A stretch of DNA of 64,000 bases from CAYMGQ01 sp964390055. GTDB taxonomy: Bacteria; Bacillota; Clostridia; Peptostreptococcales; Natronincolaceae. Shown here piece by piece: positions 42,812 to 52,263 of the stretch (the first letter of the stretch is position 1; each line of letters opens with the position of its first letter). The position numbers were made by a program, and so were the translations under genes. The notes under the pieces were generated by a model. That model was not told the origin of the DNA and ran no database searches. It saw nothing but the letters and a program-made list of their open reading frames with translations. The stretch covers positions 1-64,000 of the forward strand of contig CAYMGQ010000009.1 of NCBI GenBank assembly GCA_964390055.1, given 5' to 3'.

Positions 42812-43885
42812 TTATTTCCTATATTCTTGGCTCAATCTTCTTGCCTCTTCTAAGATTTCGTCGCCAGGTAGGCCTCTTTTGTTTGCATTATCTACCCATT
42901 CTTGGTATGTATCAGCTAGGGCCTCTTCAAACTTTTTCTGCTCTGCATCTGTCAACTTATTAAACTGGGTTCCTGCCTCTTCTGCTATCTGTCTTCCTCT
43001 TTCTCCTGCTTTATCATATTCTTGAGCCGATAGTTTTCTATATTTTTCAGTTATTCCCTCTATAATTTCTTGGTCCTCTGGGCTTAATTTATTCCAAGCA
43101 TTCTTATTCATAACTGCAAAGAAGTTGGTTATAGTAAAGGGTCCCTCTGTAATATTATGGATTACATCAGCTAGTCTAAAGGATTCTATAGCTGAAAGAG
43201 GCCCGGTTGCCCCATCTATAACTCCCCTTTGAGCTGAGTCATATACATCAGGCATAGGCATAAACATTGGTGATCCACCCCAGTTGTCAACTGCCTTCCT
43301 AGTCATATCCGAGGCTACCCTTATCCTCAAGCCATTCATTTCTTCAAGTGTATTTACAGCCTTGTCTGTTGTAAGAACATATTCTGCGTCATTTTGGAAT
43401 AACCACAATACCTTTGTATCAGCATATTCTTCCTGTAATTCTGGGAACTTATTATATAATTCATAAAGGATTTCTGTTCCCATTTCTGCCGATTGACTAA
43501 TAAAAGGTAATTCAACCACGCTACTAAGGGGGAATTTACCCTCTGTATAACTTTGTAAGCTAATAGCAATATCTGCAACTCCAGTAGCTGCCATATCATA
43601 ATGATTCTCGGCATCCCCTAAGGAGGCAGCAGCATAAACATCAAACTTAACCCTACCCTCTGTTAATTCTTCCACCTCTTCAACAAAGGCATCTACCACA
43701 ACTGTGTTGTAGAAATGCATGGGTGGTAGGAAATGGGCAAGCTTTAATGTTACAGAACCTCCACCTGTACCGCCATCTCCATTAGTAGCCTCCTTGGAGC
43801 CACCACACGCTGTCAAACCTACTAGTGTAAGAATCAATAAACAAACTACTAAAGTTTTCAATATTCCACTCTTAGCAAATTTCAT
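42812..43885 (-). CDS. TRAP transporter substrate-binding lipoprotein (DctP family)
   Basis: 357 residues from the ATG at 43885, nine bases after GGGAGG. Signal peptide with lipobox LTAC (an exposed lipoprotein). The DctP pattern includes LAHFLPPMHFYNT, the ligand-binding Arg in NGLRIRVASD and AIESFRLADVIHN. It captures a carboxylate or similar solute for the DctQM pair. It lies at the 3' end of the operon after the amidase gene, so the ligand may be an amide or the acid produced from it. Confidence 0.88.
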   Translation of the reverse strand: MKFAKSGILKTLVVCLLILTLVGLTACGGSKEATNGDGGTGGGSVTLKLAHFLPPMHFYNTVVVDAFVEEVEELTEGRVKFDVYAAASLGDAENHYDMAATGVADIAISLQSYTEGKFPLSSVVELPFISQSAEMGTEILYELYNKFPELQEEYADTKVLWLFQNDAEYVLTTDKAVNTLEEMNGLRIRVASDMTRKAVDNWGGSPMFMPMPDVYDSAQRGVIDGATGPLSAIESFRLADVIHNITEGPFTITNFFAVMNKNAWNKLSPEDQEIIEGITEKYRKLSAQEYDKAGERGRQIAEEAGTQFNKLTDAEQKKFEEALADTYQEWVDNANKRGLPGDEILEEARRLSQEYRK

Positions 43886-44001
43886 TGTCAATATCCTCCC
43901 TTTTTATAGTTTGCCCTTCATATTGCTAATCACAACAATTATGCTGGCCCCCACCCCCCTCCATCATAAGTCTTTTAAGAAAAAGAGATACTCTTAGGAT
44001 A

Positions 44002-44970
44002 TTAGTACTTAAATATCCCTACAGGCAGATATGCTGACACTACATAGTTGGGCATATCAACTATCTCATTTATTCTCAAATTTGCTGCTATGCTACACAG
44101 GATATATGCATCTTCCCAACTTAATTTATGTTCCCTTCTTAGGTAATCTATCATATTTCTTATGGCATCCCGTGCACATTCTTTAAGGTCGGGCCCTATA
44201 CCTGTAGTAGCATAGTATCCCTTGTCTTCAATTGAATTCTTATTTGTATTGGGTGCCGTTAAAAAGTGTGGCGAACTTATTTTTTTGTCCTTATTAACCT
44301 TAAATCTTAGGGCCGCATATGTTGGGCTCTCAACCGCAGTTAAGGACACCTCGCCATCCCCTTGGGCTGCATGACCATCACCTGTTGAAAACAGGGCCCC
44401 CGGAACTTGGACCGGAAGATATAATCTGGCACCCTTAGTCAGGCTCCTAACATCCATATTGCCACCATGATAATTGGGTGGGATTATCCCAAACTCTCCC
44501 TTTTCTGCTGGGGCAACCCCCATGGTTCCTAGAAAGGGTTCAATTGGAACCTGTATATAATCATTAAAGGGTATGTAATCTCCATTACTCAAATCGAAAA
44601 CTCTTAGATAATGATTTTCTAATTCATCCCCCAGTAAACCCTTACCAGGTACAGCGATGGTCCACCCCCACCCCTTGGTATGAATATCCAATATCTCAAT
44701 TTCTAGGGTGTCCCCTGGTTTGGCCTCCTCAATATATATTGGCCCCACCAAAGGATGCATCAAATTATAATCTAAGTTTATATAAGTATCCACAGTAGCC
44801 TCATGGTGCATTTGACAATTGGAAACATCGGGCAATTCATAAATTACTACATCTCCAGATTTTATTGTCATAGTAGGTGGAATTTCATTATTCCAACGAT
44901 GATGAAGCTTATTAGGGGCATAGTGAGTTTTTCCTTTTACGGTGTTTTTATCTTCATTCTTGTCTGTCAC
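44002..44970 (-). CDS. Acetamidase/formamidase family protein
   Basis: 322 residues, GTG start with GGAGGG seven bases before. FmdA/AmdA fold: PGDTLEIEILDIHTKGWGW, GVAPAEKGEFGIIPPNYHGGNMD and GDGHAAQGDGEVSLTAVE, each seen in the family. Hydrolyses short amides to ammonia and the acid, in the cytoplasm. It lies between dctM and dctP, so transporter and enzyme are expressed together. Confidence 0.88.
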   Translation of the reverse strand: MTDKNEDKNTVKGKTHYAPNKLHHRWNNEIPPTMTIKSGDVVIYELPDVSNCQMHHEATVDTYINLDYNLMHPLVGPIYIEEAKPGDTLEIEILDIHTKGWGWTIAVPGKGLLGDELENHYLRVFDLSNGDYIPFNDYIQVPIEPFLGTMGVAPAEKGEFGIIPPNYHGGNMDVRSLTKGARLYLPVQVPGALFSTGDGHAAQGDGEVSLTAVESPTYAALRFKVNKDKKISSPHFLTAPNTNKNSIEDKGYYATTGIGPDLKECARDAIRNMIDYLRREHKLSWEDAYILCSIAANLRINEIVDMPNYVVSAYLPVGIFKY

Positions 44971-45026
44971 ATCAAGTCCCTCCGTTTATCATTTTGTCAT
45001 CCTTAGTGCATTTCTTTCATTGATGA

Positions 45027-46334
45027 TTAGTGCATTAAATTAGGTACAAAGAGTACTATTTCCGGGAATATAATCAAAAGTATTGTGAAAATAATCATAG
45101 TTGCCAGGAAGGGCAATGCTCCCTTAAAAATTGTCTCTAATGGTATAGATTTATCAACCCCATGTAGGATGTAACAACAGACACCCAAGGGGGGCGTTAG
45201 CAGAGCTATACACATCATCATAACAAATATAACTGAAAACCATACACCATCAAATCCAGCCTCTATTATAATTGGATAAACTATAGGTAATGTTAACACT
45301 TGTATTGAAATACTTTCCATGAAGGTACCCAAAACTAAATATATCAGCAAAATAATAGCAAGTATTACATAGGGTGATACATCTAGATTGCTCACATAGG
45401 TTGTGATAGTTACAGGCAGCCTTGATACAGCCAGGAAATTACTAAACATATTAGCACCAAGCAACATGATAAATATCATGGCTGTTATTCTAGCTGTTTC
45501 CTCTATGGAATCAACAAAGCCTTTCCAGTTTAAACGTCTACCAAATAGGGTTATAACCAAGGCTCCAAAGGCTCCTATGGCACCTGCCTCTGTCGGAGTA
45601 AATAGTCCCAGATATATACCACCTATACTTACCAAAAATATGACGGTAATTGGCCAAATTTTTGTAAGAGATCTTAACTTTTCGGAAAAACTGACAGAAG
45701 GTGCATCACTAATTGGTGCCATAGAGGGCTTTAATGTAACCATAATATATATGGTTAGCATGAATAGGAGGGAAAGAATTATCCCAGGTACTATTCCTGC
45801 CAAAAACAATGCCCCAATAGGCTCCATGGTAAGAACACCATACAATATCAAGCATACGGAAGGTGGAATCAAGATTCCCAAAGTACTTCCAACAGCAATA
45901 CTTGCCGCTGCCATCCCATGGTCATAATTATGCCTCTTCATTTCTGGCAAACTTATACGACCCAAGGTAGCTGCCGTTGACATGGCTGCTCCAGATATGG
46001 AAGCAAAAATTGCACTAGCACCAATTGTTGTCATTGCAAGACTACCCTTTACCTTGCCAAACCAACTATCAACAGCCTTGTAAAGCTCCTCACTTGTACC
46101 ACTATAGGTTAAAAACAATCCCATAAGGGTAAATAAGGGTATAACACTTAGGGTATACGAACCAGCGTAGTTAAAAGTACTCATCCCTATTTGAACTAAA
46201 GCAAGCTCTACTGACTGCAATATTGAATAGCCAGCCATTCCCACTAACAGTAGGGCAAGTCCCACTGGGACCCTTAACATAATTAAAGCTAACAGTACTA
46301 CCGACCCAATAATTCCAACCATTTCACCACTCAT
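45027..46334 (-). CDS. TRAP transporter large permease (DctM family)
   Basis: 435 residues, about 12 membrane segments. Family motifs: ISGAAMSTAATLG (sodium and substrate site), PPSVCLILYGVLT and the C-terminal LLTPPLGVCCYILHGV. It is the sodium-coupled membrane carrier that pairs with DctQ. Its start overlaps the dctQ stop by one base. Confidence 0.92.
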   Translation of the reverse strand: MSGEMVGIIGSVVLLALIMLRVPVGLALLLVGMAGYSILQSVELALVQIGMSTFNYAGSYTLSVIPLFTLMGLFLTYSGTSEELYKAVDSWFGKVKGSLAMTTIGASAIFASISGAAMSTAATLGRISLPEMKRHNYDHGMAAASIAVGSTLGILIPPSVCLILYGVLTMEPIGALFLAGIVPGIILSLLFMLTIYIMVTLKPSMAPISDAPSVSFSEKLRSLTKIWPITVIFLVSIGGIYLGLFTPTEAGAIGAFGALVITLFGRRLNWKGFVDSIEETARITAMIFIMLLGANMFSNFLAVSRLPVTITTYVSNLDVSPYVILAIILLIYLVLGTFMESISIQVLTLPIVYPIIIEAGFDGVWFSVIFVMMMCIALLTPPLGVCCYILHGVDKSIPLETIFKGALPFLATMIIFTILLIIFPEIVLFVPNLMH

Positions 46335-46840
46335 TATGTCTCAACCACCTTTACAATGGATTTTAAAAAGTCTAAGAAAATTGCCAAAGCAAATATAAGT
46401 AAACCAACGGATGCCGCATAGGCAAAAATGTAAATTGGTATGCCTAGGTCAACGGTAACATTATGTCCCTCAAATAATCTTTTGGCATGAACTACCATTT
46501 GCCAGGAGGCTACTGCCATCAAGATGGATGTTATAAAATGTGTGACCATATCCAAAATTGATTGAATCTTGGGTGACCATTGGTCAACTATAAATGATAC
46601 AGAAATATATTCTTTTTTAATTTGAGCATAGCCCAGACTAAAAAATATTAACATAGCAGAACTATAGGATAATAGTTCATAACTCCCCTTAATAGGTTTG
46701 TAAATAAAACGTGCAAATACATTTGCAGTTGTAAGGAGCGTCATAAATACTAAAAACACGGTTGCAATCATATGTACAAATTTTGTAACAGGATAAATAA
46801 TTTTTTCTATACGTGCCACCTTCTCCTTAAATTGCTCCAT
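46334..46840 (-). CDS. TRAP transporter small permease (DctQ family)
   Basis: 168 residues from the ATG at 46840, six bases after AGGAGG. Four membrane segments with the family pattern VFARFIYKPIKGSYELLSY. It forms the transmembrane unit with DctM. First transporter gene after iclR. Confidence 0.88.
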   Translation of the reverse strand: MEQFKEKVARIEKIIYPVTKFVHMIATVFLVFMTLLTTANVFARFIYKPIKGSYELLSYSSAMLIFFSLGYAQIKKEYISVSFIVDQWSPKIQSILDMVTHFITSILMAVASWQMVVHAKRLFEGHNVTVDLGIPIYIFAYAASVGLLIFALAIFLDFLKSIVKVVET

Positions 46841-46905
46841 ATTCATCCTCCTAAGAATTGAATTTAATGTCTTTAAAATCTTTTAAATCTAATAAAGAAC
46901 CCATA

Positions 46906-47679
46906 TTAAAATAAGTCTCCCTTATAACCCATAGCCCTTGATAATTCCCATGTTGTCTCTTTAAGAATAGGTATAATCTTTTCTAGCTCTTTAGGGCTCA
47001 TCCTAAATATTGGTGCCGAAATACTAAGGGATGCAATCGCTTTCCCGGTACAGTCAAAAATAGGCGTTGCTATGCATCTAACATCTTCCTCATATTCCTC
47101 ATTGTCTATGGCATAGCCTTGACTTTTGACCTTCTTTAGCTCCTTCAAATATTCATCCCTATCTACAATGGTATTTGCGGTATAGGGTTTAAATAGCGGT
47201 GAATTAACTATTTTGTCAATTGCTACATCATTATAGGATAATAGGACCTTACCCATAGCAATACAACATGCAGGCGCTTTTTTATGTACAGGGAATTTAA
47301 AATTTAATTTTTTGGGCCCTTCATAATATGCAACATTAACCACCTCCAATCCATTTAACATCCCAATTTGAACATTTTCCCCGACTTGGTCTATCAGCTT
47401 GGGCACATGCATATCGCCCCATCTCTTAATTAAAAATCGTTCTGTGGCAATTTGTCCTAATCTGTAAGTTTCCAAGCCTAGGGAATATTTTCCCCCCTCA
47501 TGGTCCTGGGTTAAATATCCATATTTCTCGAAGGTAACCACCAGGCGGTGCACGGTACTCTTGCTTAAATCTGTTAACTTTGCAATTTCAGTTATCCCCA
47601 ACTCATTTCTCTCTACATCAAATAATTGAAGAATTTGTAAGGCCTTTTCCAGAGTTCCTGAATATCTATTACTGGCCAT
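46906..47679 (-). CDS. IclR-family regulator of the TRAP/amidase operon
   Basis: 257 residues, ATG after GGGGGTGAG. N-terminal winged helix (about 8-60, ITEIAKLTDLSKSTVHRLVV) and the IclR effector domain (about 80-250, ACCIAMGKVLL ... DNEEYEEDVRCIATPIFD). It is the first gene on the TRAP strand, 65 bases before dctQ, so it likely controls that operon and itself through the palindrome upstream. Effector unknown, possibly the transported compound. Confidence 0.88.
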   Translation of the reverse strand: MASNRYSGTLEKALQILQLFDVERNELGITEIAKLTDLSKSTVHRLVVTFEKYGYLTQDHEGGKYSLGLETYRLGQIATERFLIKRWGDMHVPKLIDQVGENVQIGMLNGLEVVNVAYYEGPKKLNFKFPVHKKAPACCIAMGKVLLSYNDVAIDKIVNSPLFKPYTANTIVDRDEYLKELKKVKSQGYAIDNEEYEEDVRCIATPIFDCTGKAIASLSISAPIFRMSPKELEKIIPILKETTWELSRAMGYKGDLF

Positions 47680-47703
47680 CTTCTCACCCCCTAAAGCAGA
47701 GTG

Positions 47704-47770
47704 TTCCGATATTTAAAACACCCGTTTCAACTATCGAAATAATCATACCATGTTATCTTTTAAATATCAA
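47704..47770 (-). promoter_or_regulatory. iclR promoter with large operator palindrome
   Basis: Minus-strand TTGATA (47765-47770), 17 bases, TATGAT (47742-47747). Directly downstream, 47704-47739 forms a 16-bp imperfect inverted repeat (13 of 16 pairs) with a four-base centre: TTTCGATAGTTGAAAC and GTTTTAAATATCGGAA. Size and position suit an IclR-family dimer-of-dimers operator. Confidence 0.7.
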
Positions 47771-47847
47771 GTGAAAATATATATTTTTTAAAAAAGTATC
47801 TTAATAACTGGATTAATGAAGTTTTTTCAATCCTTATAATGCAGTAT

Positions 47848-47880
47848 ATATCACAAGTCAATTGGCCCAAATTGTGATAT
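47848..47880. repeat. Inverted repeat ATATCACAA-N15-TTGTGATAT
   Basis: A perfect nine-bp inverted repeat in the 376-base gap between iclR and the Gate-protein pair. It is not near a start codon and has no T run, so it is neither a clear operator nor a terminator. Apart from this, the iclR operator and the 48028-48055 terminator, the gap shows nothing I recognise. Confidence 0.5.
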
Positions 47881-48027
47881 CCCAATGCCTATGACCTATA
47901 ATTACTAAACTATCAATTTCATAATTGGGGCTTGCATGAAGGGGGCAAGAGGAATACTAGATTGTGTAATTCATTATCAATTGAGAATGTATATTGAGTT
48001 TATTTATACAGATGCAAAAAAATAAAA

Positions 48028-48055
48028 GAACCTCCAAATTTAAATTTGGAAGTTC
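48028..48055 (-). terminator. Terminator of the Gate-protein pair
   Basis: GAACCTCCAAATTT/AAATTTGGAAGTTC stem with the T run on the minus strand (TTTTATTTTTTT). Confidence 0.8.
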
Positions 48056-48523
48056 CTACTGGCCTTTAGACTTGTCTAGTTGGGTGAAATCCCTGGTCCC
48101 AATCCTTCTAGATAAAATATATGTTAGTAGTAGGGCGGTAACTAGGCGGATCCCTAATAATATTACGGGATTTGCCCCTACCGCAACAAAGATTAGGGTA
48201 TCCTCTATTATAGCATGGCAACAGGCCAGAAAAATTGTCAACAGATATAGATCTTTCTTTGAAAGATTGCCCTCATTAACAGCCTGTATTATCACCCCAG
48301 CCCCATAGGACAAGCCGAAAATTACGCCAACCAAGAGGGGTAAAACTGCTTCTTCTGAAGTATTATAAATCCTTGAAAAAAAGCTAAAGGGTTTAATAAT
48401 TTTATTTAATACATTGTAATCCCTCAGTATTTGCAGGACTATCATAATGGGTACTACTATAACTGCTATTGTAAAAACAGAATTAAGGCTTCCCAGGCTG
48501 GCCTCTTTTAATATTCCCATCAT
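48056..48523 (-). CDS. Nucleoside-recognition (Gate) domain membrane protein, second of pair
   Basis: 155 residues, start overlapping the previous gene's stop (ATGA). Four or five membrane segments with the Gate pattern VLPLLVGVIFGLSYGAGVII and HAIIEDTLIF. SpmB/YjiG-like. Such proteins come in pairs and may move nucleosides or other solutes, or in SpmA/B affect spore-core dehydration; the substrate here is unknown. Confidence 0.75.
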   Translation of the reverse strand: MMGILKEASLGSLNSVFTIAVIVVPIMIVLQILRDYNVLNKIIKPFSFFSRIYNTSEEAVLPLLVGVIFGLSYGAGVIIQAVNEGNLSKKDLYLLTIFLACCHAIIEDTLIFVAVGANPVILLGIRLVTALLLTYILSRRIGTRDFTQLDKSKGQ

Positions 48524-48945
48524 AGCAGGACACCCACCCTTCCTAGGACAAGGCCTGAAACTATGGCTAGGCCCACCCTAATAATGATAACCTTGTATGC
48601 ACTTACCCCCATTTTTTTTGTTATAGCAGTTTCTACAAAAATAGCATGGGAAAAGGAAAGCATAACGGCAATAATTGTAATCTCTGATATTGTTAATGAT
48701 ATGGCCTTAATGGCACCAACAGCAGCATATAATGTTAAAACATTTCCCAATATTAGGACAATGGCTGCCTCCCCGGGAAGGTTAAAAAGGGTCATTAATG
48801 GCTGAAAGAGCCTATCGATCCACCCAATTATTGGAGTTTCTTGTAAAAATGCAAGGGCAAAATACACCGGAACCATAACCTTTGCCAACATCCAGGTAGT
48901 TTCTAGCCCCTTCTTGGCCCCCTCTTTAATTGAATTTATAAGCAT
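48520..48945 (-). CDS. Nucleoside-recognition (Gate) domain membrane protein, first of pair
   Basis: 141 residues, ATG after AAAGGAG. Membrane segments with the Gate motif LILGNVLTLYAAVGAIKAI and SHAIFVETA. SpmA/YjiH-like, translationally coupled to the second Gate protein. Shorter than classic SpmA (about 190 residues), so I do not call it SpmA. The 186-base gap upstream holds only a weak hairpin (49025-49067). Confidence 0.72.
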   Translation of the reverse strand: MLINSIKEGAKKGLETTWMLAKVMVPVYFALAFLQETPIIGWIDRLFQPLMTLFNLPGEAAIVLILGNVLTLYAAVGAIKAISLTISEITIIAVMLSFSHAIFVETAITKKMGVSAYKVIIIRVGLAIVSGLVLGRVGVLL

Positions 48946-49131
48946 GACAACTCCTTTCTACTAGCAGGGCAAATAGCTTATCATAATAGGGTTTTCCCCA
49001 TTTACACTTGCTAATAAATCATTAAAAGTCCACAGTTTGTTATATTTATAAACAAACTATAGACTTTATCATTAACTATAGTAGCTTCTTGAAAAGTCAC
49101 TATTAATCCTATAGGAATAGACAGATATTAA

Positions 49132-50469
49132 TTAGCTTAGACTGCTAGTTTTCCATCGACCTTTTTTATAACGTCTTAGCATTAATACAGCCTCTAGCAG
49201 GAATTGCAAGGCTGTTGCCCCCCATATATAAGCCACATGTAGGCGGAGTATAAAAACTATTATATATATTAGGGGCATCCTAACAAGCAAATTAGTAATT
49301 AGAGAAATTTTAAAGGGTCCCCTTGTATCACCAGCACCCTTTAAGGCACCTGATGTTACCATAGCTACAGCAATAGGTATTTGTTCAAGGGCACCTACCC
49401 TCAGACAGCTTGCGGCAATAGAGACAACCCCTAGATCGGAACTAAATAATCTCATAATAAAATCCGGGATTGCAAAAAATAATAAACCCACCAGCCCCAT
49501 TAATATGGAGGCAAAAATTACGGATTTTACTGCACTTTCCTCTGCATCCCCTATACTCTGCCTGCCCAAACTTTGCCCCACCAACGTTGTGGCTGCAATG
49601 GCAAAACCCTGTCCAGGCATAAAAGATATGGACTCTGCTGCCACGGCTAGGGAGTGGCCTGCATAGGCTAGGGTTCCTAATTGTACAATCCAAAAAGATG
49701 AAATTAGTCTACAGCCATCATTCATAAGCATTTCCAGCCCAGCTGGAACACTAAGGTTAACTAGATTTTTTATGGCCTTAATATCCCATTTGAAAAGATA
49801 ATCTAATCTTAATTTTATAGCTGATTTTCCCCTTAAGAGAAAGAATATTGTTACCATAGCCCCTAAAATTTGAGCCGAGCCTGTCGCAATGGCAGCCCCT
49901 CTTACTCCTAACTGGGGAAAACCAAATTTACCGAAAATTAAAACATAGTCTCCTACAATGTTAAAAATATTAGCTATGATAGCAGATACTAGGGGTATTA
50001 CTGTATTCCCAGCCCCCCTTAGAATGGCATTAGCAACCATCAGGGGTATATAAAACATTAAACCAATGGAAACAATCCTAAGATAGCTTGTCCCCAAATT
50101 GATTACTTGCCTATCATCTACTATTATAGTAAAAATAGTTTTTGCACCTAGGATACCTAAAATACCTAAAATACAAGCAATTATAATACTAACTAACAAT
50201 GCTTGTCCACCTATATATTCTGCCTTATCCCTTTCCCCTGCACCCATATACCTAGCCACCATGGCAGTAGTTCCTATGCCCAAGGCACTAAAAATGCCAC
50301 CCAAAGTGAACATAATCTGTGCCCCCAGGGTCACCGATGAAATGGCCGCTGCAGTTAGTCTTCCGACCATGGCTGTGTCCACAGTCCATACTAGGGTATG
50401 CATCATCATTTCCATAATGGCAGGCCATGCTAGTCTTATTATTTGTTTTGTAATGGTGTTTTTCTCCAA
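49132..50469 (-). CDS. MATE-family efflux transporter
   Basis: 445 residues, TTG start with GGGAGG nine bases before. Twelve membrane segments in two homologous halves, with MATE patterns such as TVDTAMVGRL, GAGNTVIPL and GQSLGRQSIGDAEESA. Exports drugs or metabolites using Na+ or H+. No regulator is adjacent; monocistronic. Confidence 0.9.
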   Translation of the reverse strand: MEKNTITKQIIRLAWPAIMEMMMHTLVWTVDTAMVGRLTAAAISSVTLGAQIMFTLGGIFSALGIGTTAMVARYMGAGERDKAEYIGGQALLVSIIIACILGILGILGAKTIFTIIVDDRQVINLGTSYLRIVSIGLMFYIPLMVANAILRGAGNTVIPLVSAIIANIFNIVGDYVLIFGKFGFPQLGVRGAAIATGSAQILGAMVTIFFLLRGKSAIKLRLDYLFKWDIKAIKNLVNLSVPAGLEMLMNDGCRLISSFWIVQLGTLAYAGHSLAVAAESISFMPGQGFAIAATTLVGQSLGRQSIGDAEESAVKSVIFASILMGLVGLLFFAIPDFIMRLFSSDLGVVSIAASCLRVGALEQIPIAVAMVTSGALKGAGDTRGPFKISLITNLLVRMPLIYIIVFILRLHVAYIWGATALQFLLEAVLMLRRYKKGRWKTSSLS

Positions 50470-50565
50470 TAGATAAAGCCTCCCACTCTAATGTAAATAT
50501 ACTAATGAATATATCATAAATGCCAGGATTTTGCTAGCCCTGGAGGCTCCTCAAATTATTGTTAT

Positions 50566-51198
50566 TTACTTGTCATCTACCTTTTCCATTTTTGAAATGG
50601 ATACCTCATAGGCGGTTCTAGTAACTACCGACCCATCATTATACTTTTTTTGATACTCCCTGCTCTGGATACGACCCCATATTCTGATATTGTCACCCAC
50701 CTCTAATTTTGAGGAAAAGCGGGCATTTCTCCCCCAAGCAATGGATGGAATGTAGTCAGATTTATTATAAGACCTATTTACTGCAATTAATAAATCAGTT
50801 ATTTCCCTACCAAAGGGAGTCTCCCTATAAATGGGGGCTTTGCAAATAAATCCATCTAAATATATTTGATTGGGATTTTTGACCCCACCATCATCATCAA
50901 GCCTAACAATATCTCTGGCGAAAACTGTCAGGATTAGTTTATTGCTACCATCTATAAATTTATTATAAGACCTAAACTGGCCTTCCACCTTGACATAGTC
51001 CCCTAAGCCCAACTCCAGGCCTACTAGGAGTCTTTCTGAAATAGTCAAAGGTAGGATATCACAGGCATCACTTAATCTTGGTATTTCAATAGTATAGATA
51101 TAAAATCCTTCCCCATAAATCTCATGACTAAATTCTCTTTCCTTGGCTATTCTCCCCACTAAGACAACCATATTACTTTCCAGCATACGCTCAGACAT
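50566..51198 (-). CDS. Tandem OB-fold, single-strand DNA-binding-like protein
   Basis: 210 residues, ATG. Two SSB-like OB folds follow one another: residues about 8-95 (VVLVGRIAKEREFSHEI ... DYVKVEGQFRSYNK) and about 108-205 (QIYLDGFICKAPIYRETPFG ... DNIRIWGRIQSREYQKKY). The second copy matches the usual SSB start better. It lacks the acidic C-terminal tail of true SSB, so it is probably an accessory protein and not the replicative SSB. No DNA-metabolism gene is adjacent. Confidence 0.72.
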   Translation of the reverse strand: MSERMLESNMVVLVGRIAKEREFSHEIYGEGFYIYTIEIPRLSDACDILPLTISERLLVGLELGLGDYVKVEGQFRSYNKFIDGSNKLILTVFARDIVRLDDDGGVKNPNQIYLDGFICKAPIYRETPFGREITDLLIAVNRSYNKSDYIPSIAWGRNARFSSKLEVGDNIRIWGRIQSREYQKKYNDGSVVTRTAYEVSISKMEKVDDK

Positions 51199-51313
51199 AA
51201 TTACCCAATTCCCCCTTTATTCTTATGTGTCTTCATATATTTAATCTATAAACATTAATATTCAATAATTATGGAAAATATAACCTCTTATAAAAACTTC
51301 TTCTAGATCAAAA

Positions 51314-52096
51314 CTAATGGGCATTAGCCTTATGCTGCCTGCCTGAATGGTCTATTGTATAATTATCCTTATAAATCAGTTGCGATATAGGCACAATCTT
51401 ATAACCCTGTTCAGTCAACTTCTTAAGGACTAGGGGTAGGTATTCTGAAACATATTTGGCATTGTTATGAAAGAGAACTATAGACCCCCTTGTAATGTTT
51501 CTGGAAACCCTGTCGACCACAGGATTTACCCCCATCTCCTTCCAGTCCAGGGAGTCAACATCCCACTGGATTACATGATAGCCAAGTTCCTTGGCAGTTT
51601 GAATAAATAAGTTATTATAATCTCCAAAGGGTGGCCTAAATAAGTTAGTCCTATAGGCCGTCAATTCCATAATCTTTTCCTCTGTTTCCTTTATCTCCTT
51701 TATAATTTCCTCTCTAGTTAACTGGGACATATGTGGATGGCTTGATGAGTGATTACCTATTTCATGCCCCCTTTGATGGATCTTTTTCACCATATCAGGG
51801 TATTTGTCTACCCAAAATCCAACCAAAAAAAATGTAGTTTTCACATTATATTCATCTAATACATCCAAAATATCATCTGTATATGTATCCCCCCACGCTG
51901 CATCAAAACTTATAGCTATTTCCTTTTCCCTAGTCTCCACACTATAGATAGGTAGTTGTTTTTGAGTAGAGAATACCGACCTAATATCCGTTAAATATCC
52001 TGTAAATCTATTGCAATAAATTAATAGGCCAACAAAAGCTAAGATAAGTATTAAAAATATAACTAGGGTTTTTTTAGATAAGATATAAATTTTCAT
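51314..52096 (-). CDS. PdaB-like polysaccharide deacetylase (sporulation)
   Basis: 260 residues, ATG after GGGGGGT. One N-terminal membrane anchor and a NodB-type deacetylase domain: AISFDAAWGD (the DaaW form seen in PdaB), HSSSHPH metal motif, RPPFGDYN and IVLFHNN. PdaB is needed for stable spores in Bacillus. The wall-facing enzyme acts on peptidoglycan N-acetyl groups or related glycans. Monocistronic. Confidence 0.82.
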   Translation of the reverse strand: MKIYILSKKTLVIFLILILAFVGLLIYCNRFTGYLTDIRSVFSTQKQLPIYSVETREKEIAISFDAAWGDTYTDDILDVLDEYNVKTTFFLVGFWVDKYPDMVKKIHQRGHEIGNHSSSHPHMSQLTREEIIKEIKETEEKIMELTAYRTNLFRPPFGDYNNLFIQTAKELGYHVIQWDVDSLDWKEMGVNPVVDRVSRNITRGSIVLFHNNAKYVSEYLPLVLKKLTEQGYKIVPISQLIYKDNYTIDHSGRQHKANAH

Positions 52097-52177
52097 TTTT
52101 TACCCCCCACATAATGGAAACTCCTATTAAATTCTATTCTTAAAAACCATAAATATGAGGATTGTAATTAAAATAAG

Positions 52178-52232
52178 TTAGTTAACCTTTATTAATATAT
52201 TGGTTGACTAATCTTGGCCAATAGATTATAAT
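52178..52232 (+). promoter_or_regulatory. bioY promoter overlapped by a BirA operator
   Basis: TTGACT (52204-52209), 17 bases, TATAAT (52227-52232). TTAGTTAACC (52178-52187) and GGTTGACTAA (52202-52211), separated by 14 bases, form the BirA operator; one mismatch between the halves. The right half covers the -35 element, so biotin-loaded BirA should block transcription. Confidence 0.88.
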
Positions 52233-52263
52233 AATTTCATATTATAAATGGAGGTGTTTACCC

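Noticed and set aside
49025..49067. Hairpin AGTTTGTT/AACAAACT as a terminator of the MATE gene
   Set aside because: The stem is good but there is no run of T after it on the minus strand, so I could not call it a terminator.
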